Part shown: positions 7,140-14,884 of the stretch, piece by piece
Position numbering within the stretch: the stretch's first letter is position 1
Layout of the letters: each line of letters opens with the position of its first letter
Source of the DNA: Candidatus Latescibacterota bacterium
Lineage (GTDB): Bacteria; Krumholzibacteriota; Krumholzibacteriia; Krumholzibacteriales; WJIX01
Length of the DNA: 20,323 nt
Assembly (NCBI GenBank): GCA_030643145.1
Contig: DAOWMJ010000009.1
Coordinates: forward strand, 1-20,323
Direction: 5' to 3'
Notes under the pieces: generated by a model
Database searches by the model: none
What the model saw: the letters and a program-made list of their open reading frames with translations, nothing else
What the model was told of the DNA's origin: nothing
Made by a program: the position numbers and the translations under genes

Positions 7140-8117
7140 TTGGCGGAGCGTAAAAGAACCTATAAGGTAAAGAAATTTTTTGAAGATAATAAGGATGAAT
7201 TAGGATTAGAGCTCCTTACGTCAAGTTTCAAAGGGCAATTGGACATAACTATTCCCTATGTCTACCGGCCCGCTTTTGTTCTTACGGGATTTATGGAAAA
7301 TTATCTTCATAAAAGGGTTCAAATTATCGGGGAAACTGAAATGATGTATTTTCGTTCCCTTGATAAAGGGCAGAAAAGGGACGCCCTAAAAAGGCTCTTC
7401 TCAGAAATTCTCTGTTGTATTATTGTAACAAAGGGATTGGAGCTCCCGGACGATTTTATTACAGAGGCTGAAAAATTCTCCGTACCGGTAATGAGGACAA
7501 ACCAGCAGACTACGTTCTTTATTCACATGCTGACTGAGATTCTTAATTATTACTTCGCGCCCCGCACCACAAGTCATGGATCACTTGTTGATGTATACGG
7601 GGTAGGCTTGTTGTTCTCCGGAGAAAGCGGTATAGGAAAGAGTGAAATCGTTCTGGACCTGGTTGAACGCGGACACAGGCTTGTTGCAGATGATTTTGTT
7701 GAAATAATCAAAAGGGGAGATGTGGTTATCGGGAGAGGAAGAGAACATCTAAAACATTTTATGGAGATCAGGGGAGTTGGAATAATAAATATTATGGATG
7801 TATTTGGTATCAGGGCGATTAGAATACAGAAACGTATCGAAGTAATGGTACAGCTTAGAGAATGGGATCCTACGCGGGATTGGGACAGACATGGGCTCGA
7901 CGAAAAAACCACTGAGATTCTTGGAACGAAAGTGACGCAACTGGTTGTTCCCATCTTTCCGGGAAAGAATATTACTGTTATTGCTGAGACCATTGCTTTA
8001 AATCATATGCTTAAAATATACGGGTTTAATGCTGCTAAAAAACTGGATAGAAATCTTATTGATTTGATACAGAGCAGAAAACAAACTCGAAGATATCTTA
8101 GGAATGATACGGAATGA
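7140..8117 (+). CDS. hprK: HPr kinase/phosphorylase
   Basis: Bifunctional enzyme that phosphorylates HPr on Ser46 with ATP and removes that phosphate by phosphorolysis, linking energy state to PTS activity. Numbered from the TTG at 7140 (325 residues), marks are HGSLVDV at 146-152, Walker A GESGIGKS at 161-168 and the HprK signature MEIRGVGIINI at 208-218, then WDPTRDWDR. The N-terminal DRTGG-like domain covers about residues 5-130. I chose the TTG at 7140 because AGGGGA lies 8 bases before it; the in-frame TTG at 7122 has no binding site. Its substrate HPr, with Ser46 intact, is encoded at 12738-13061. The stop overlaps the EIIA start (ATGA). Confidence 0.95.
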   Translation: MAERKRTYKVKKFFEDNKDELGLELLTSSFKGQLDITIPYVYRPAFVLTGFMENYLHKRVQIIGETEMMYFRSLDKGQKRDALKRLFSEILCCIIVTKGLELPDDFITEAEKFSVPVMRTNQQTTFFIHMLTEILNYYFAPRTTSHGSLVDVYGVGLLFSGESGIGKSEIVLDLVERGHRLVADDFVEIIKRGDVVIGRGREHLKHFMEIRGVGIINIMDVFGIRAIRIQKRIEVMVQLREWDPTRDWDRHGLDEKTTEILGTKVTQLVVPIFPGKNITVIAETIALNHMLKIYGFNAAKKLDRNLIDLIQSRKQTRRYLRNDTE

Positions 8118-8512
8118 GCGATACTGGCAGCAGAACTGCTGGAATTATTGTTACTCATGGAAGATTGGCGGAGGAGTTTGTAAGGACAATCGAGGGTATT
8201 CTTGGAAAAGTGGAGGATTTCTATTCTGTTTGCAGCGAAGATTATTGTGATTCTCTTATCGTTGAAAAAATAAGAGAAATAATGAAAAAATATAAAAAAG
8301 AGCATATTGTTTTATTTGTTGATTATTCTGGCGGATCCTGTTTTATGAACTGTGCTCGGGCCACAGCCGGGATGGAGGGAGTTAAGGTGATAAGCGGGGT
8401 TAATCTGCCCGTCCTCCTGGATTTTGTGACTAAAAAAGGAGTATTGAATTATAAAGAAATGACAGATCATTTAGTAAAACGCGGTCGAGATAGCATTAAA
8501 GGCGCCTCCTAA
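8114..8512 (+). CDS. PTS mannose-family EIIA component
   Basis: Soluble phosphocarrier that takes phosphate from HPr and passes it to EIIB. At 132 residues it is a stand-alone IIA domain. The phosphorylated His is His15 in IIVTHGRLAEEF; the second family block DYSGGSCFMNCARA and the GVNLPVLLDF block also fit. The usual Pro of GGSPFNAA is Cys here. It starts in a 4-base overlap with hprK, indicating translational coupling. Such IIA proteins also occur alone as regulators in delta-proteobacteria, but here a cognate EIIB, EIIC and EIID follow, so a transport role is likely. Confidence 0.88.
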   Translation: MSDTGSRTAGIIVTHGRLAEEFVRTIEGILGKVEDFYSVCSEDYCDSLIVEKIREIMKKYKKEHIVLFVDYSGGSCFMNCARATAGMEGVKVISGVNLPVLLDFVTKKGVLNYKEMTDHLVKRGRDSIKGAS

Positions 8513-8585
8513 ATAATCAATTATCTTAATTTTTGTCCGCAGAATAGTTTTTCTTTTGTGTATTTCATTGAAAGGTGTATGCCTG

Positions 8586-9059
8586 ATGTTGGTTTTGATA
8601 AGGATAGACGACAGGTTGATTCACGCGCAAGTGGTTATAGGCTGGTACGAAGAATGCCGTCCGGACAGGATAATCCTGGCTGATGATAAAGTCGGTGATA
8701 ATGAATGGGAAAAGAAACTGTATATTTCTGCGGTACCTTCCGATATAAAGGTGTCTGTACTTTCATTAAGAGAAACGGCAGATAGAATTAATCAGGGCGT
8801 TTACAATAAAGATAGAGTTATACTCCTTGTGAGGGGGCCTGAGCAGGCGTTGCAGCTTTATGAAAATGGGTTGGAGTTTGATGAATTAAATATCGGGGGT
8901 ATGCATTATAGGGAGGGTAGGAAAAAAGTAATTGGGGAGCTTTATATCAGTGAGGATGAGAAATCAGTACTTAGAGAACTTGTAAAAAAGAGTGTTATTC
9001 TGGAAGCCAGGGCTTTACCAGGCGACGAAAAAGTGATAATGAATTCAAAAATTGTGTAG
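8586..9059 (+). CDS. PTS mannose-family EIIB component
   Basis: Cytosolic domain that transfers phosphate from EIIA to the incoming sugar. The ATG at 8586 gives 157 residues starting MLVLIRIDDRLIHAQVV, where His13 is the phosphorylated residue; most relatives have Gly, not Ala, right after it. Later blocks ILLVRGPEQALQL and LNIGGMHYREGRKK (usually LNVGGM...) fit the family. AAAGGTG lies 8 bases before this ATG; a longer frame back to a TTG at 8556 has no binding site and lacks family support. A gap of 73 bases without other features separates it from EIIA. The next gene, unexpectedly, is a glycoside hydrolase. Confidence 0.93.
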   Translation: MLVLIRIDDRLIHAQVVIGWYEECRPDRIILADDKVGDNEWEKKLYISAVPSDIKVSVLSLRETADRINQGVYNKDRVILLVRGPEQALQLYENGLEFDELNIGGMHYREGRKKVIGELYISEDEKSVLRELVKKSVILEARALPGDEKVIMNSKIV

Positions 9060-9067
9060 GAGAAACT

Positions 9068-11221
9068 GTGGGCATGAAAAAAAAGGTAATATTTATTTTT
9101 GGTCTTCATAACCATCAGCCCGTAGGAAATTTTGATTTTGTTATTGAGGATGCCTACCAAAAAGCCTATTTCCCATTTCTTGAGGTAATGAATGAATTTC
9201 CTAATATTCCTTTCGCGCTGCACAACAGTGGAATTTTATGGGACTGGATTTCTGAAAATCATAAAGAATATCTTGAAATTCTTTCCAGGATGATCCGGCG
9301 TTCTCAGGTTGAAATTCTGTCTGCGGGATATTATGAACCTATTTTGTCTGTTATCCCCCATAGAGACCAACTTGGCCAGCTTACAATGATGAACAAATTT
9401 ATAACAAACAAATTAAATGCAAAGCCGCGTGGGTGCTGGCTGACCGAGAGAATATGGGAGCCTCATTTGCCGGACATTCTCGAGAAAGCTGGTCTTGAAT
9501 TTGTTCTTGTTGATGATTCGCATTTTAAATCGATAGGGTTAAGAGAAACGGAAATCCGCACCTTTTTTAATACTGAAGAGAATGGAGCGTACGTAAAAAT
9601 ATTTCCTATTGATAAAAAATTGAGGTACCTGGTGCCTTTCAGTGATCCTGAAGAGACCATTACCTACTTGCGTGAGATTGCTGATGACGGAGAAGCAGAG
9701 AATCAGATAGTAGTTCTGGCGGATGACGGCGAAAAATTTGGAGTTTGGCCCGGGACTCATTCACTTTGTTATAAGCAGGGCTGGCTGCGCCGTTTTTGCA
9801 GTATTCTTGAAGAGAATAGAGATTGGCTGCAGGTGATGAATTTCTCGGATGTTATTGATAAATATTTTCCATCGGGAATTGTTTATCTCCCAACCGCGTC
9901 ATACAGTGAAATGATGCAGTGGGCGCTCCCCCTTTCGGCTCAGATTAAGCAAAAAAAGGCCGGGGAGATTCTGGAAGCTGACTCCGGGATCAATGAGACG
10001 GCCGAACTTATCAAAGGGGGATTTTGGAGAAATTTCCTTGTAAAATACGAAGAGAGTAACTGGATGCATAAAAGAATGCTTTCTGCGAGCAGGCTTGTGG
10101 ACGGTTATGGGAAGGAAACTGGATATCTGGGCGTGTGGGAGGAAGCGAAGAATCATTTGTATCAGGCTCAATGTAATTGTGCGTATTGGCATGGGCTTTT
10201 TGGAGGTCTTTATCTGCCCCATTTGCGAAGCGCTATTTTTAAGCATATAATTGAAGCTGAGAGTATTATTGAAAAGGAAAAGAATAAAAGTAAAAAATAC
10301 TTAAACCATACTATCTGTGATATTGATGGTGATGGAGCAGATGAGATTTTGCTTACTTCACCATATATGAAATTAATTTTCAAACTGAGGGGGGCTTCCC
10401 TGAGAGAATTTGATATCCGGGATCCCGCCTTTAATCTAACCGATATTCTTCGCAGACGTGAAGAAATATACCACAATAAGGTTCCGAAGCTTTCCAATAA
10501 GGATTCCAGCGAAGCGGCGAGCATTCATGAAATGAATGTTGCCAAGGAAGATGGCCTTGATTCATTTCTTATATATGATTCTTATCAACGAATGTCACTG
10601 CGCGATCATTTTATCGGAAGCGATGTCGGTTTAGATTCATTTGCCCGTTCTTCATACTATGAAGGCGGGGATTTTATTGATGGTGAATTTTCGCACAGTG
10701 TATCTGATGATAAAAATGAAAAACATCTTTTATTCAGCAGATCAGGGAAAGTGAAGTTGGGTGACAGTGAAACAGAGATAAAAATGGATAAACTTATTTC
10801 TGCTTCAAACTCGTCCGCCCGGTTTAAAGTAAATTATTCCCTTTTCCCTGCGAATGGAAGTGTTAAAGGCGCACTAGTTGTTGAAAATGTTTTTTCACTT
10901 CTTGCCGGAGATGCCCCGGACAGATATTACATTTTTCCAGGAAGAAAACTTTCCAAGAGCAACCTGGCATCAACCGGGGAAGAAGAAGGCGTTGATTCTG
11001 TTTTAATTGTGGATGAATGGCTGAATATTAAGATAAAAATGTCTTTTAACCCTATAGCCAAGATATGGAGATTTCCGATAGAGACAGTTTCAAATTCCGA
11101 ATCAGGGTATGAATTGGTATATCAGGGTTCAGTAATTGCGGCGGTGTGGCAACTTGATATGCATAGAGAGGAAGAAAAAAGGGTAGAGATAATTGTTAGT
11201 GTTAAACAATTCCGGGATTGA
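9068..11221 (+). CDS. GH57 4-alpha-glucanotransferase/alpha-amylase
   Basis: Intracellular enzyme acting on alpha-1,4-glucans, either transferring maltodextrin chains or hydrolysing them. The 717-residue protein has no signal peptide. The GH57 catalytic domain covers about residues 5-290 with HNHQP at 14-18, WLTERIWEP at 124-132 (nucleophile Glu127) and ADDGEKFGVWPGT at 218-230 (acid/base Asp of the 219-220 pair). It is followed by the DUF1925-like region (NWMHKRMLSASRLV, QCNCAYWHGLFGGLYLPHLR) and a DUF1926-like beta domain to the end (DGDGADEILL, NLTDILRRREEIYH, YYIFPGRKLSKSNL). This architecture matches the Thermococcus-type glucanotransferase. GTG 9068 has GGAG 5 bases upstream; ATG 9074 is an alternative. 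It lies 8 bases after EIIB and overlaps or abuts EIIC, so it is inside the PTS operon. Exact substrate is not decidable from sequence. Confidence 0.92.
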   Translation: MGMKKKVIFIFGLHNHQPVGNFDFVIEDAYQKAYFPFLEVMNEFPNIPFALHNSGILWDWISENHKEYLEILSRMIRRSQVEILSAGYYEPILSVIPHRDQLGQLTMMNKFITNKLNAKPRGCWLTERIWEPHLPDILEKAGLEFVLVDDSHFKSIGLRETEIRTFFNTEENGAYVKIFPIDKKLRYLVPFSDPEETITYLREIADDGEAENQIVVLADDGEKFGVWPGTHSLCYKQGWLRRFCSILEENRDWLQVMNFSDVIDKYFPSGIVYLPTASYSEMMQWALPLSAQIKQKKAGEILEADSGINETAELIKGGFWRNFLVKYEESNWMHKRMLSASRLVDGYGKETGYLGVWEEAKNHLYQAQCNCAYWHGLFGGLYLPHLRSAIFKHIIEAESIIEKEKNKSKKYLNHTICDIDGDGADEILLTSPYMKLIFKLRGASLREFDIRDPAFNLTDILRRREEIYHNKVPKLSNKDSSEAASIHEMNVAKEDGLDSFLIYDSYQRMSLRDHFIGSDVGLDSFARSSYYEGGDFIDGEFSHSVSDDKNEKHLLFSRSGKVKLGDSETEIKMDKLISASNSSARFKVNYSLFPANGSVKGALVVENVFSLLAGDAPDRYYIFPGRKLSKSNLASTGEEEGVDSVLIVDEWLNIKIKMSFNPIAKIWRFPIETVSNSESGYELVYQGSVIAAVWQLDMHREEEKRVEIIVSVKQFRD

Positions 11222-11232
11222 AAGGAACTAGT

Positions 11233-11934
11233 TTGATAGGGTTTGATCTTATTATACCGGTTTCTCTACTTGGTGGGGCTCTATGTGTTGATTTTAGAAC
11301 TTCATTAAGGTTGATGCTGTCACAGCCTATTTGTGGCGGATTGTTGACCGGTATAATCCTTGGAGAACCATTTAATGGGTTACTTGCCGGTACATTGATC
11401 CAGATAATGTTTCTCGGAAATTTGTTTGTCAGGGGAACCAAGACACTGGACCTTCCTATTGCCGGCGTTGTTTCAGCGGCGTTGTTTGTTCTCGTTGATC
11501 TCAATCTGGCAGGGGATGTTTCCGTTGCGGCAATGACGATGATATGGGCTCTCTTCTTCGGTTTGTCAGCTGGATGGTTTGGATATTTTCTTTACAGGAT
11601 TTTGTTTTTTAAATTGTCTGGTGCGGCAGAATTTGTAGTGAAAAAGGCAATGGCAGGGAAATTGTGGTATCTTTCTCTCCTTCACATTTCCATGGTTGTT
11701 TTTCATTTTCTGTACGGCTTTGTTGTTCTTCTGGCGATTCTTCCCGTTGGGTATAAGGTGATATTATATTTTGTTTCAACTTCCTGGAGGTTGACCGGTT
11801 CAGTAGACATTCTTTATATTTTTCTGCCTTTCATAGGTGTTGGATCTCTGTTGAGAATGCAAATTCTCAAATCGCAGGGATTCTGGTTTATATCCGGTGT
11901 ACTTCTTTCGGCAGTGATACTTGTTTTTATGTAA
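11233..11934 (+). CDS. PTS mannose-family EIIC membrane component
   Basis: Membrane half of the sugar channel of a mannose-type permease. The protein (233 residues from TTG 11233) is very hydrophobic, with roughly six or seven possible membrane segments, and shows the family block around ICGGLLTGIILGEPFNGLLAGTLIQIMFLGN and LDLPIAGVVSAAL (relatives: GLxxGLILGD...LQLxxMG, PDxAxAG). The Asp of LGD is Glu here. AAAGGA lies 7 bases before the TTG at 11233; the frame could also start at TTG 11218, overlapping the GH57 stop, but without a good binding site. It is somewhat shorter than E. coli ManY. Confidence 0.88.
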   Translation: MIGFDLIIPVSLLGGALCVDFRTSLRLMLSQPICGGLLTGIILGEPFNGLLAGTLIQIMFLGNLFVRGTKTLDLPIAGVVSAALFVLVDLNLAGDVSVAAMTMIWALFFGLSAGWFGYFLYRILFFKLSGAAEFVVKKAMAGKLWYLSLLHISMVVFHFLYGFVVLLAILPVGYKVILYFVSTSWRLTGSVDILYIFLPFIGVGSLLRMQILKSQGFWFISGVLLSAVILVFM

Positions 11935-11954
11935 AAGGTGGAGATATCTTTAAT

Positions 11955-12677
11955 TTGAATATCATATGGAGATTATTCCTTCTGCAGAATTTAAGAAATG
12001 AACGTCTGAATGATGGGCTTGGATTCTTTTTCGCGTTGCTCCCCGGATTTAAAAAACTCTCTAAAGGTAATGGGAGGATGGAGGATTATGTCAGGAGGTA
12101 CTTAAATTATTATAATTCAAATCCGATTTTTTCTTCCTGTATCATAGGCGCGGTTCAAAGTATGGAAGAGAAGAAAGAAAGCGGCAAAGATATTGATGTT
12201 GAGTGGATTCGCAGTGCAAGGGATACTCTTTCGTCTGTAATGGCCGCGAGGGGAGACTATTTTTTCGAAGTTGTTTTATTACCGTTGACATTGACAATTG
12301 CCTCAATTTTTACTATATACGGAGTGTATTTTGGCCCGGTCATTTTTTTACTTTTCTATAACTATTATCACTTTAAGTTCAGGGTAGGGGGTTATTATAA
12401 GGGCTTAAGTTTTGGTGATAATGTTGAAGATTTGATTTTAGGGCCCTATTTGAAGATTAGCAAATTTATGACCGCGGCGGTAGCATTCGTTGCAGGTATA
12501 TTTACTTCAATAGTATTTATCAGAGGTTATATGTTTGGGGGTTTTCAGGTTGCAGGTTGGGGAGTGTTGTTGGTTGCCGGGGTCATCTGGTTAAGGAGAA
12601 AGTACTCGCTTCGGGTGAGTGTAATAGTAGGGTTTTTTGCTACAGTTTTGTTTATTATTATTCGGCAGGTAAGATGA
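11955..12677 (+). CDS. PTS mannose-family EIID membrane component
   Basis: Second membrane subunit of the mannose-type permease. The 240-residue protein starts WRLFLLQNLRNERLNDGLGFFFALLPG, matching the family's FxxQxxWNxExMQxxGFxxxxxP block, then NPIFSSCIIGAVQSMEE. The central block usually written GPLAGIGDxLFWGxLRP is reduced to MAARGDYFFEVVLLPL, keeping only the Gly-Asp and surrounding hydrophobics. Near the C-terminus are three or four membrane segments. The TTG start has GGTGGAG about 11 bases upstream. It is shorter than E. coli ManZ, and its divergence leaves open whether this pair transports a standard hexose, an unusual sugar, or acts mainly as a sensor. Confidence 0.85.
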   Translation: MNIIWRLFLLQNLRNERLNDGLGFFFALLPGFKKLSKGNGRMEDYVRRYLNYYNSNPIFSSCIIGAVQSMEEKKESGKDIDVEWIRSARDTLSSVMAARGDYFFEVVLLPLTLTIASIFTIYGVYFGPVIFLLFYNYYHFKFRVGGYYKGLSFGDNVEDLILGPYLKISKFMTAAVAFVAGIFTSIVFIRGYMFGGFQVAGWGVLLVAGVIWLRRKYSLRVSVIVGFFATVLFIIIRQVR

Positions 12678-12693
12678 ATTGTATGACGGAAAT

Positions 12694-12719
12694 GTAACAT
12701 TGGCCTGCGTCAGTGTTAC
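12694..12719 (+). repeat. Intercistronic hairpin between EIID and HPr genes
   Basis: GTAACATTGGC pairs with GTCAGTGTTAC (11 pairs including two G-U) around a 4-base CTGC loop, and can extend by up to three more pairs (AAT with GTT). It is not followed by a T run, so it does not look like a standard terminator. It sits in the 60-base gap before ptsH and could set messenger stability or relative expression of the membrane and soluble PTS parts. Confidence 0.55.
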
Positions 12720-12737
12720 GTTTGGCGGTAGGAGTTA

Positions 12738-13061
12738 ATGAACCCGAGTTTGCGGCTCGATCGTCGATGTAAAGAAATGAATGAGTATATGAAAAAAATT
12801 AAGGTAAAAGTTGTTAATGAAAACGGCATCCATCTGCGTTTAGCGGGTGAATTGGTAAAGAATTGCAGCAGGTTCAAGTCCGATGTGCATATCGAAAAGG
12901 ATTTTGAACGAATAAATGCCAAGAGTATTTTAAGTATCGCGAGCCTTGGAGCGGAATATGGGGCAGAATTAACTATTATTGTTGATGGACAGGATGAGGA
13001 TCAAGCTGTAAGTCTGCTTGCCGATCTCTTTAAAAGCGGTTTTTCTGAAGGGACAGAATAA
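12738..13061 (+). CDS. ptsH: Phosphocarrier protein HPr
   Basis: Small carrier that takes phosphate from Enzyme I on a His and gives it to EIIA; HprK modifies its Ser. The active loop reads GIHLRLAGELV and the regulatory site NAKSILSIASLGA. If translation starts at ATG 12789, the residues fall exactly at His15, Arg17 and Ser46, the canonical numbers, and the protein has 90 residues. The longest frame starts at ATG 12738, adding 17 residues; it has AGGAG upstream but only 3 bases of spacing, so the start is uncertain (12777 is a further option). Pro18, nearly universal in HPr, is Leu, and Ala16 is Leu. The stop overlaps the ptsI start by one base. Confidence 0.92.
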   Translation: MNPSLRLDRRCKEMNEYMKKIKVKVVNENGIHLRLAGELVKNCSRFKSDVHIEKDFERINAKSILSIASLGAEYGAELTIIVDGQDEDQAVSLLADLFKSGFSEGTE

Positions 13062-14860
13062 TGTTTTCCGACAAATTTGCAGGAAAAGAACTGATTTTTA
13101 ACGGAATTCCTGTTTCGCCGGGAATAGCGATCGGGACGGTTTTTGTTGTTCATCTTGATGAACTTGCCGTGACTGATAATAAAATTGATGAGGATGAAGT
13201 TGAAGGTGAAATTGAAAAATTCAGGGAAGCTCTCAGGCAAACCGGAGAGGAACTGAAAAAAGTCAAGGAAACCCTTGCGGAAGATATGGGGGATGAGCAT
13301 GCCAGAATTATGGATACTCATCTGATGATTTTGGCTGATAATATGATGATAAAAGATACGGAAAAATGTATTAAAACAGAAAAGGCAAATGCAGCCTATG
13401 CTCTTGGAAAGGTCTTGAAAAAAACGTTTGAGTCGTTCGCCAGGATGGATGATCAGTATCTAAGTGAAAGAGCGGAAGATATTCATGATGTCAAAAGACG
13501 TATTGTTAGGAATTTGCTTGGCCAGACCCAGGAAGGTCTAAAAGAGCTTCGAAGGAAAGCTGTTGTTGTAGCAAAAAATCTTACACCGTCCGATACGGTA
13601 GGATTTGACAGAAAATATGTTGAAGCGTTTGTTTCTGATATCGGCGGGAGTACTTCTCATGCAGCTATTATAGCCAGATCGCATGGAATCCCGGCTGTTG
13701 TTGGACTTGGAAATTTTACTCATAACGTACGGCCAAATGATAATATTATTGTTGACGGAATCACCGGGCAGGTTGTTCTGCGACCTGAAAAAAACACAAT
13801 AAAACTATATGAGAATGCCAGAGAAAAATTCAAAGAGATGGAGAAAGAACTCCTGACCCTGAAAGATTATCCTGCGATAACACTGGATGAACGAAAGTTC
13901 GAACTATCTGGCAATGTTGAAACTCTGGATGAAATAGATGATGTGGTGAGCCACGGCGCGAAAGGTATTGGGCTTTTCAGAACGGAATATTTCTTTATTA
14001 CTTCTCCGTCTCCTCCAGGGGAAGAGACGCAGTATCGATATTACAGGGATGTTGTTAAACAGATAGCTCCTGAATCTGTGATCATCAGGACTCTTGATGT
14101 CGGAGGGGATAAGATCGCGGATTGGATAGGAAATATTGAAGAAGCTAATCCCTTTATGGGATGGCGAGGGATACGGTTCACCCTTTCGAGGAAAGATATT
14201 TTCAGATCCCAGCTAAGAGCGATATACAGGGCTTCCGCGCATGGTAATGTAAGGATAATGTTTCCAATGATATCCGTTATGGAGGAAGTACTAACAGCAA
14301 AACAAATATGCAATGAGGTAAAAGAAGATTTGCTCAAAGAACGTTACAAAATAGACGAAGATGTTAAAATTGGTGTGATGATAGAAACCCCTTCCGCTGT
14401 GATATTAGCCCGTCATATTGCCAAAGAAGTTGACTTTTTCAGTATAGGATCAAATGATCTTGTTCAATATACAATGGCAGTTGACAGGGGGAACAGCAGG
14501 ATTTCATATTTATATGATCCGCTTCATCCGGTTATTATTCGTTCTATTCGTGATACAGTAAAGGCGGCCAGAGAAGAAGGGATAAAGGTTGGATTGTGTG
14601 GTGAAATGGCGGTGAGTGAAGGCGCGCTTGGTATGTTGCCGCTTATCGGAATGGGGTTGGATGAGATCAGTGCTCCTTCTTATCTGATACCTGAAATAAA
14701 GAAGATTATTCGGTCTGTTACATTTGATGAAACCCGTTCCCTCGTAAGGAAGATACTGAGGCGGGCAACTGCCAGTGAAGTGCGGGAGTTGCTGTGCAAT
14801 TTTATAATTGAGAAACGGCCGGAATTAAAGAAGTTTATCCCAAAAGTTTCACTGAAGTAG
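13061..14860 (+). CDS. ptsI: PTS Enzyme I (phosphoenolpyruvate-protein phosphotransferase)
   Basis: First enzyme of the PTS; it autophosphorylates from PEP and passes phosphate to HPr in the cytosol. At 599 residues it is slightly longer than the usual 570-575. The N-terminal part (about 10-120) is the HPr-binding helical domain; the active His is His200 in GGSTSHAAIIARSHGIPAVVG. The C-terminal PEP-binding barrel shows GIGLFRTEYFF, IMFPMISVMEE, VMIETPSAV, FFSIGSNDLVQYTMAVDRGN and the active Cys in GLCGEMA. All key residues are intact, so the phosphorelay should work. It is translationally coupled to ptsH through an ATAATG overlap. Confidence 0.97.
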   Translation: MFSDKFAGKELIFNGIPVSPGIAIGTVFVVHLDELAVTDNKIDEDEVEGEIEKFREALRQTGEELKKVKETLAEDMGDEHARIMDTHLMILADNMMIKDTEKCIKTEKANAAYALGKVLKKTFESFARMDDQYLSERAEDIHDVKRRIVRNLLGQTQEGLKELRRKAVVVAKNLTPSDTVGFDRKYVEAFVSDIGGSTSHAAIIARSHGIPAVVGLGNFTHNVRPNDNIIVDGITGQVVLRPEKNTIKLYENAREKFKEMEKELLTLKDYPAITLDERKFELSGNVETLDEIDDVVSHGAKGIGLFRTEYFFITSPSPPGEETQYRYYRDVVKQIAPESVIIRTLDVGGDKIADWIGNIEEANPFMGWRGIRFTLSRKDIFRSQLRAIYRASAHGNVRIMFPMISVMEEVLTAKQICNEVKEDLLKERYKIDEDVKIGVMIETPSAVILARHIAKEVDFFSIGSNDLVQYTMAVDRGNSRISYLYDPLHPVIIRSIRDTVKAAREEGIKVGLCGEMAVSEGALGMLPLIGMGLDEISAPSYLIPEIKKIIRSVTFDETRSLVRKILRRATASEVRELLCNFIIEKRPELKKFIPKVSLK

Positions 14861-14884
14861 AAAATTAACTATCGGTAGATTGTA

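Noticed and set aside
8124..8139. GG-N10-GC match near the EIIA start
   Set aside because: Inside coding sequence with a poor -12 element; such matches occur by chance.
8513..8585. Extra N-terminus of EIIB back to TTG 8556
   Set aside because: No ribosome binding site there, while ATG 8586 has AAAGGTG at good spacing and matches the family's start.
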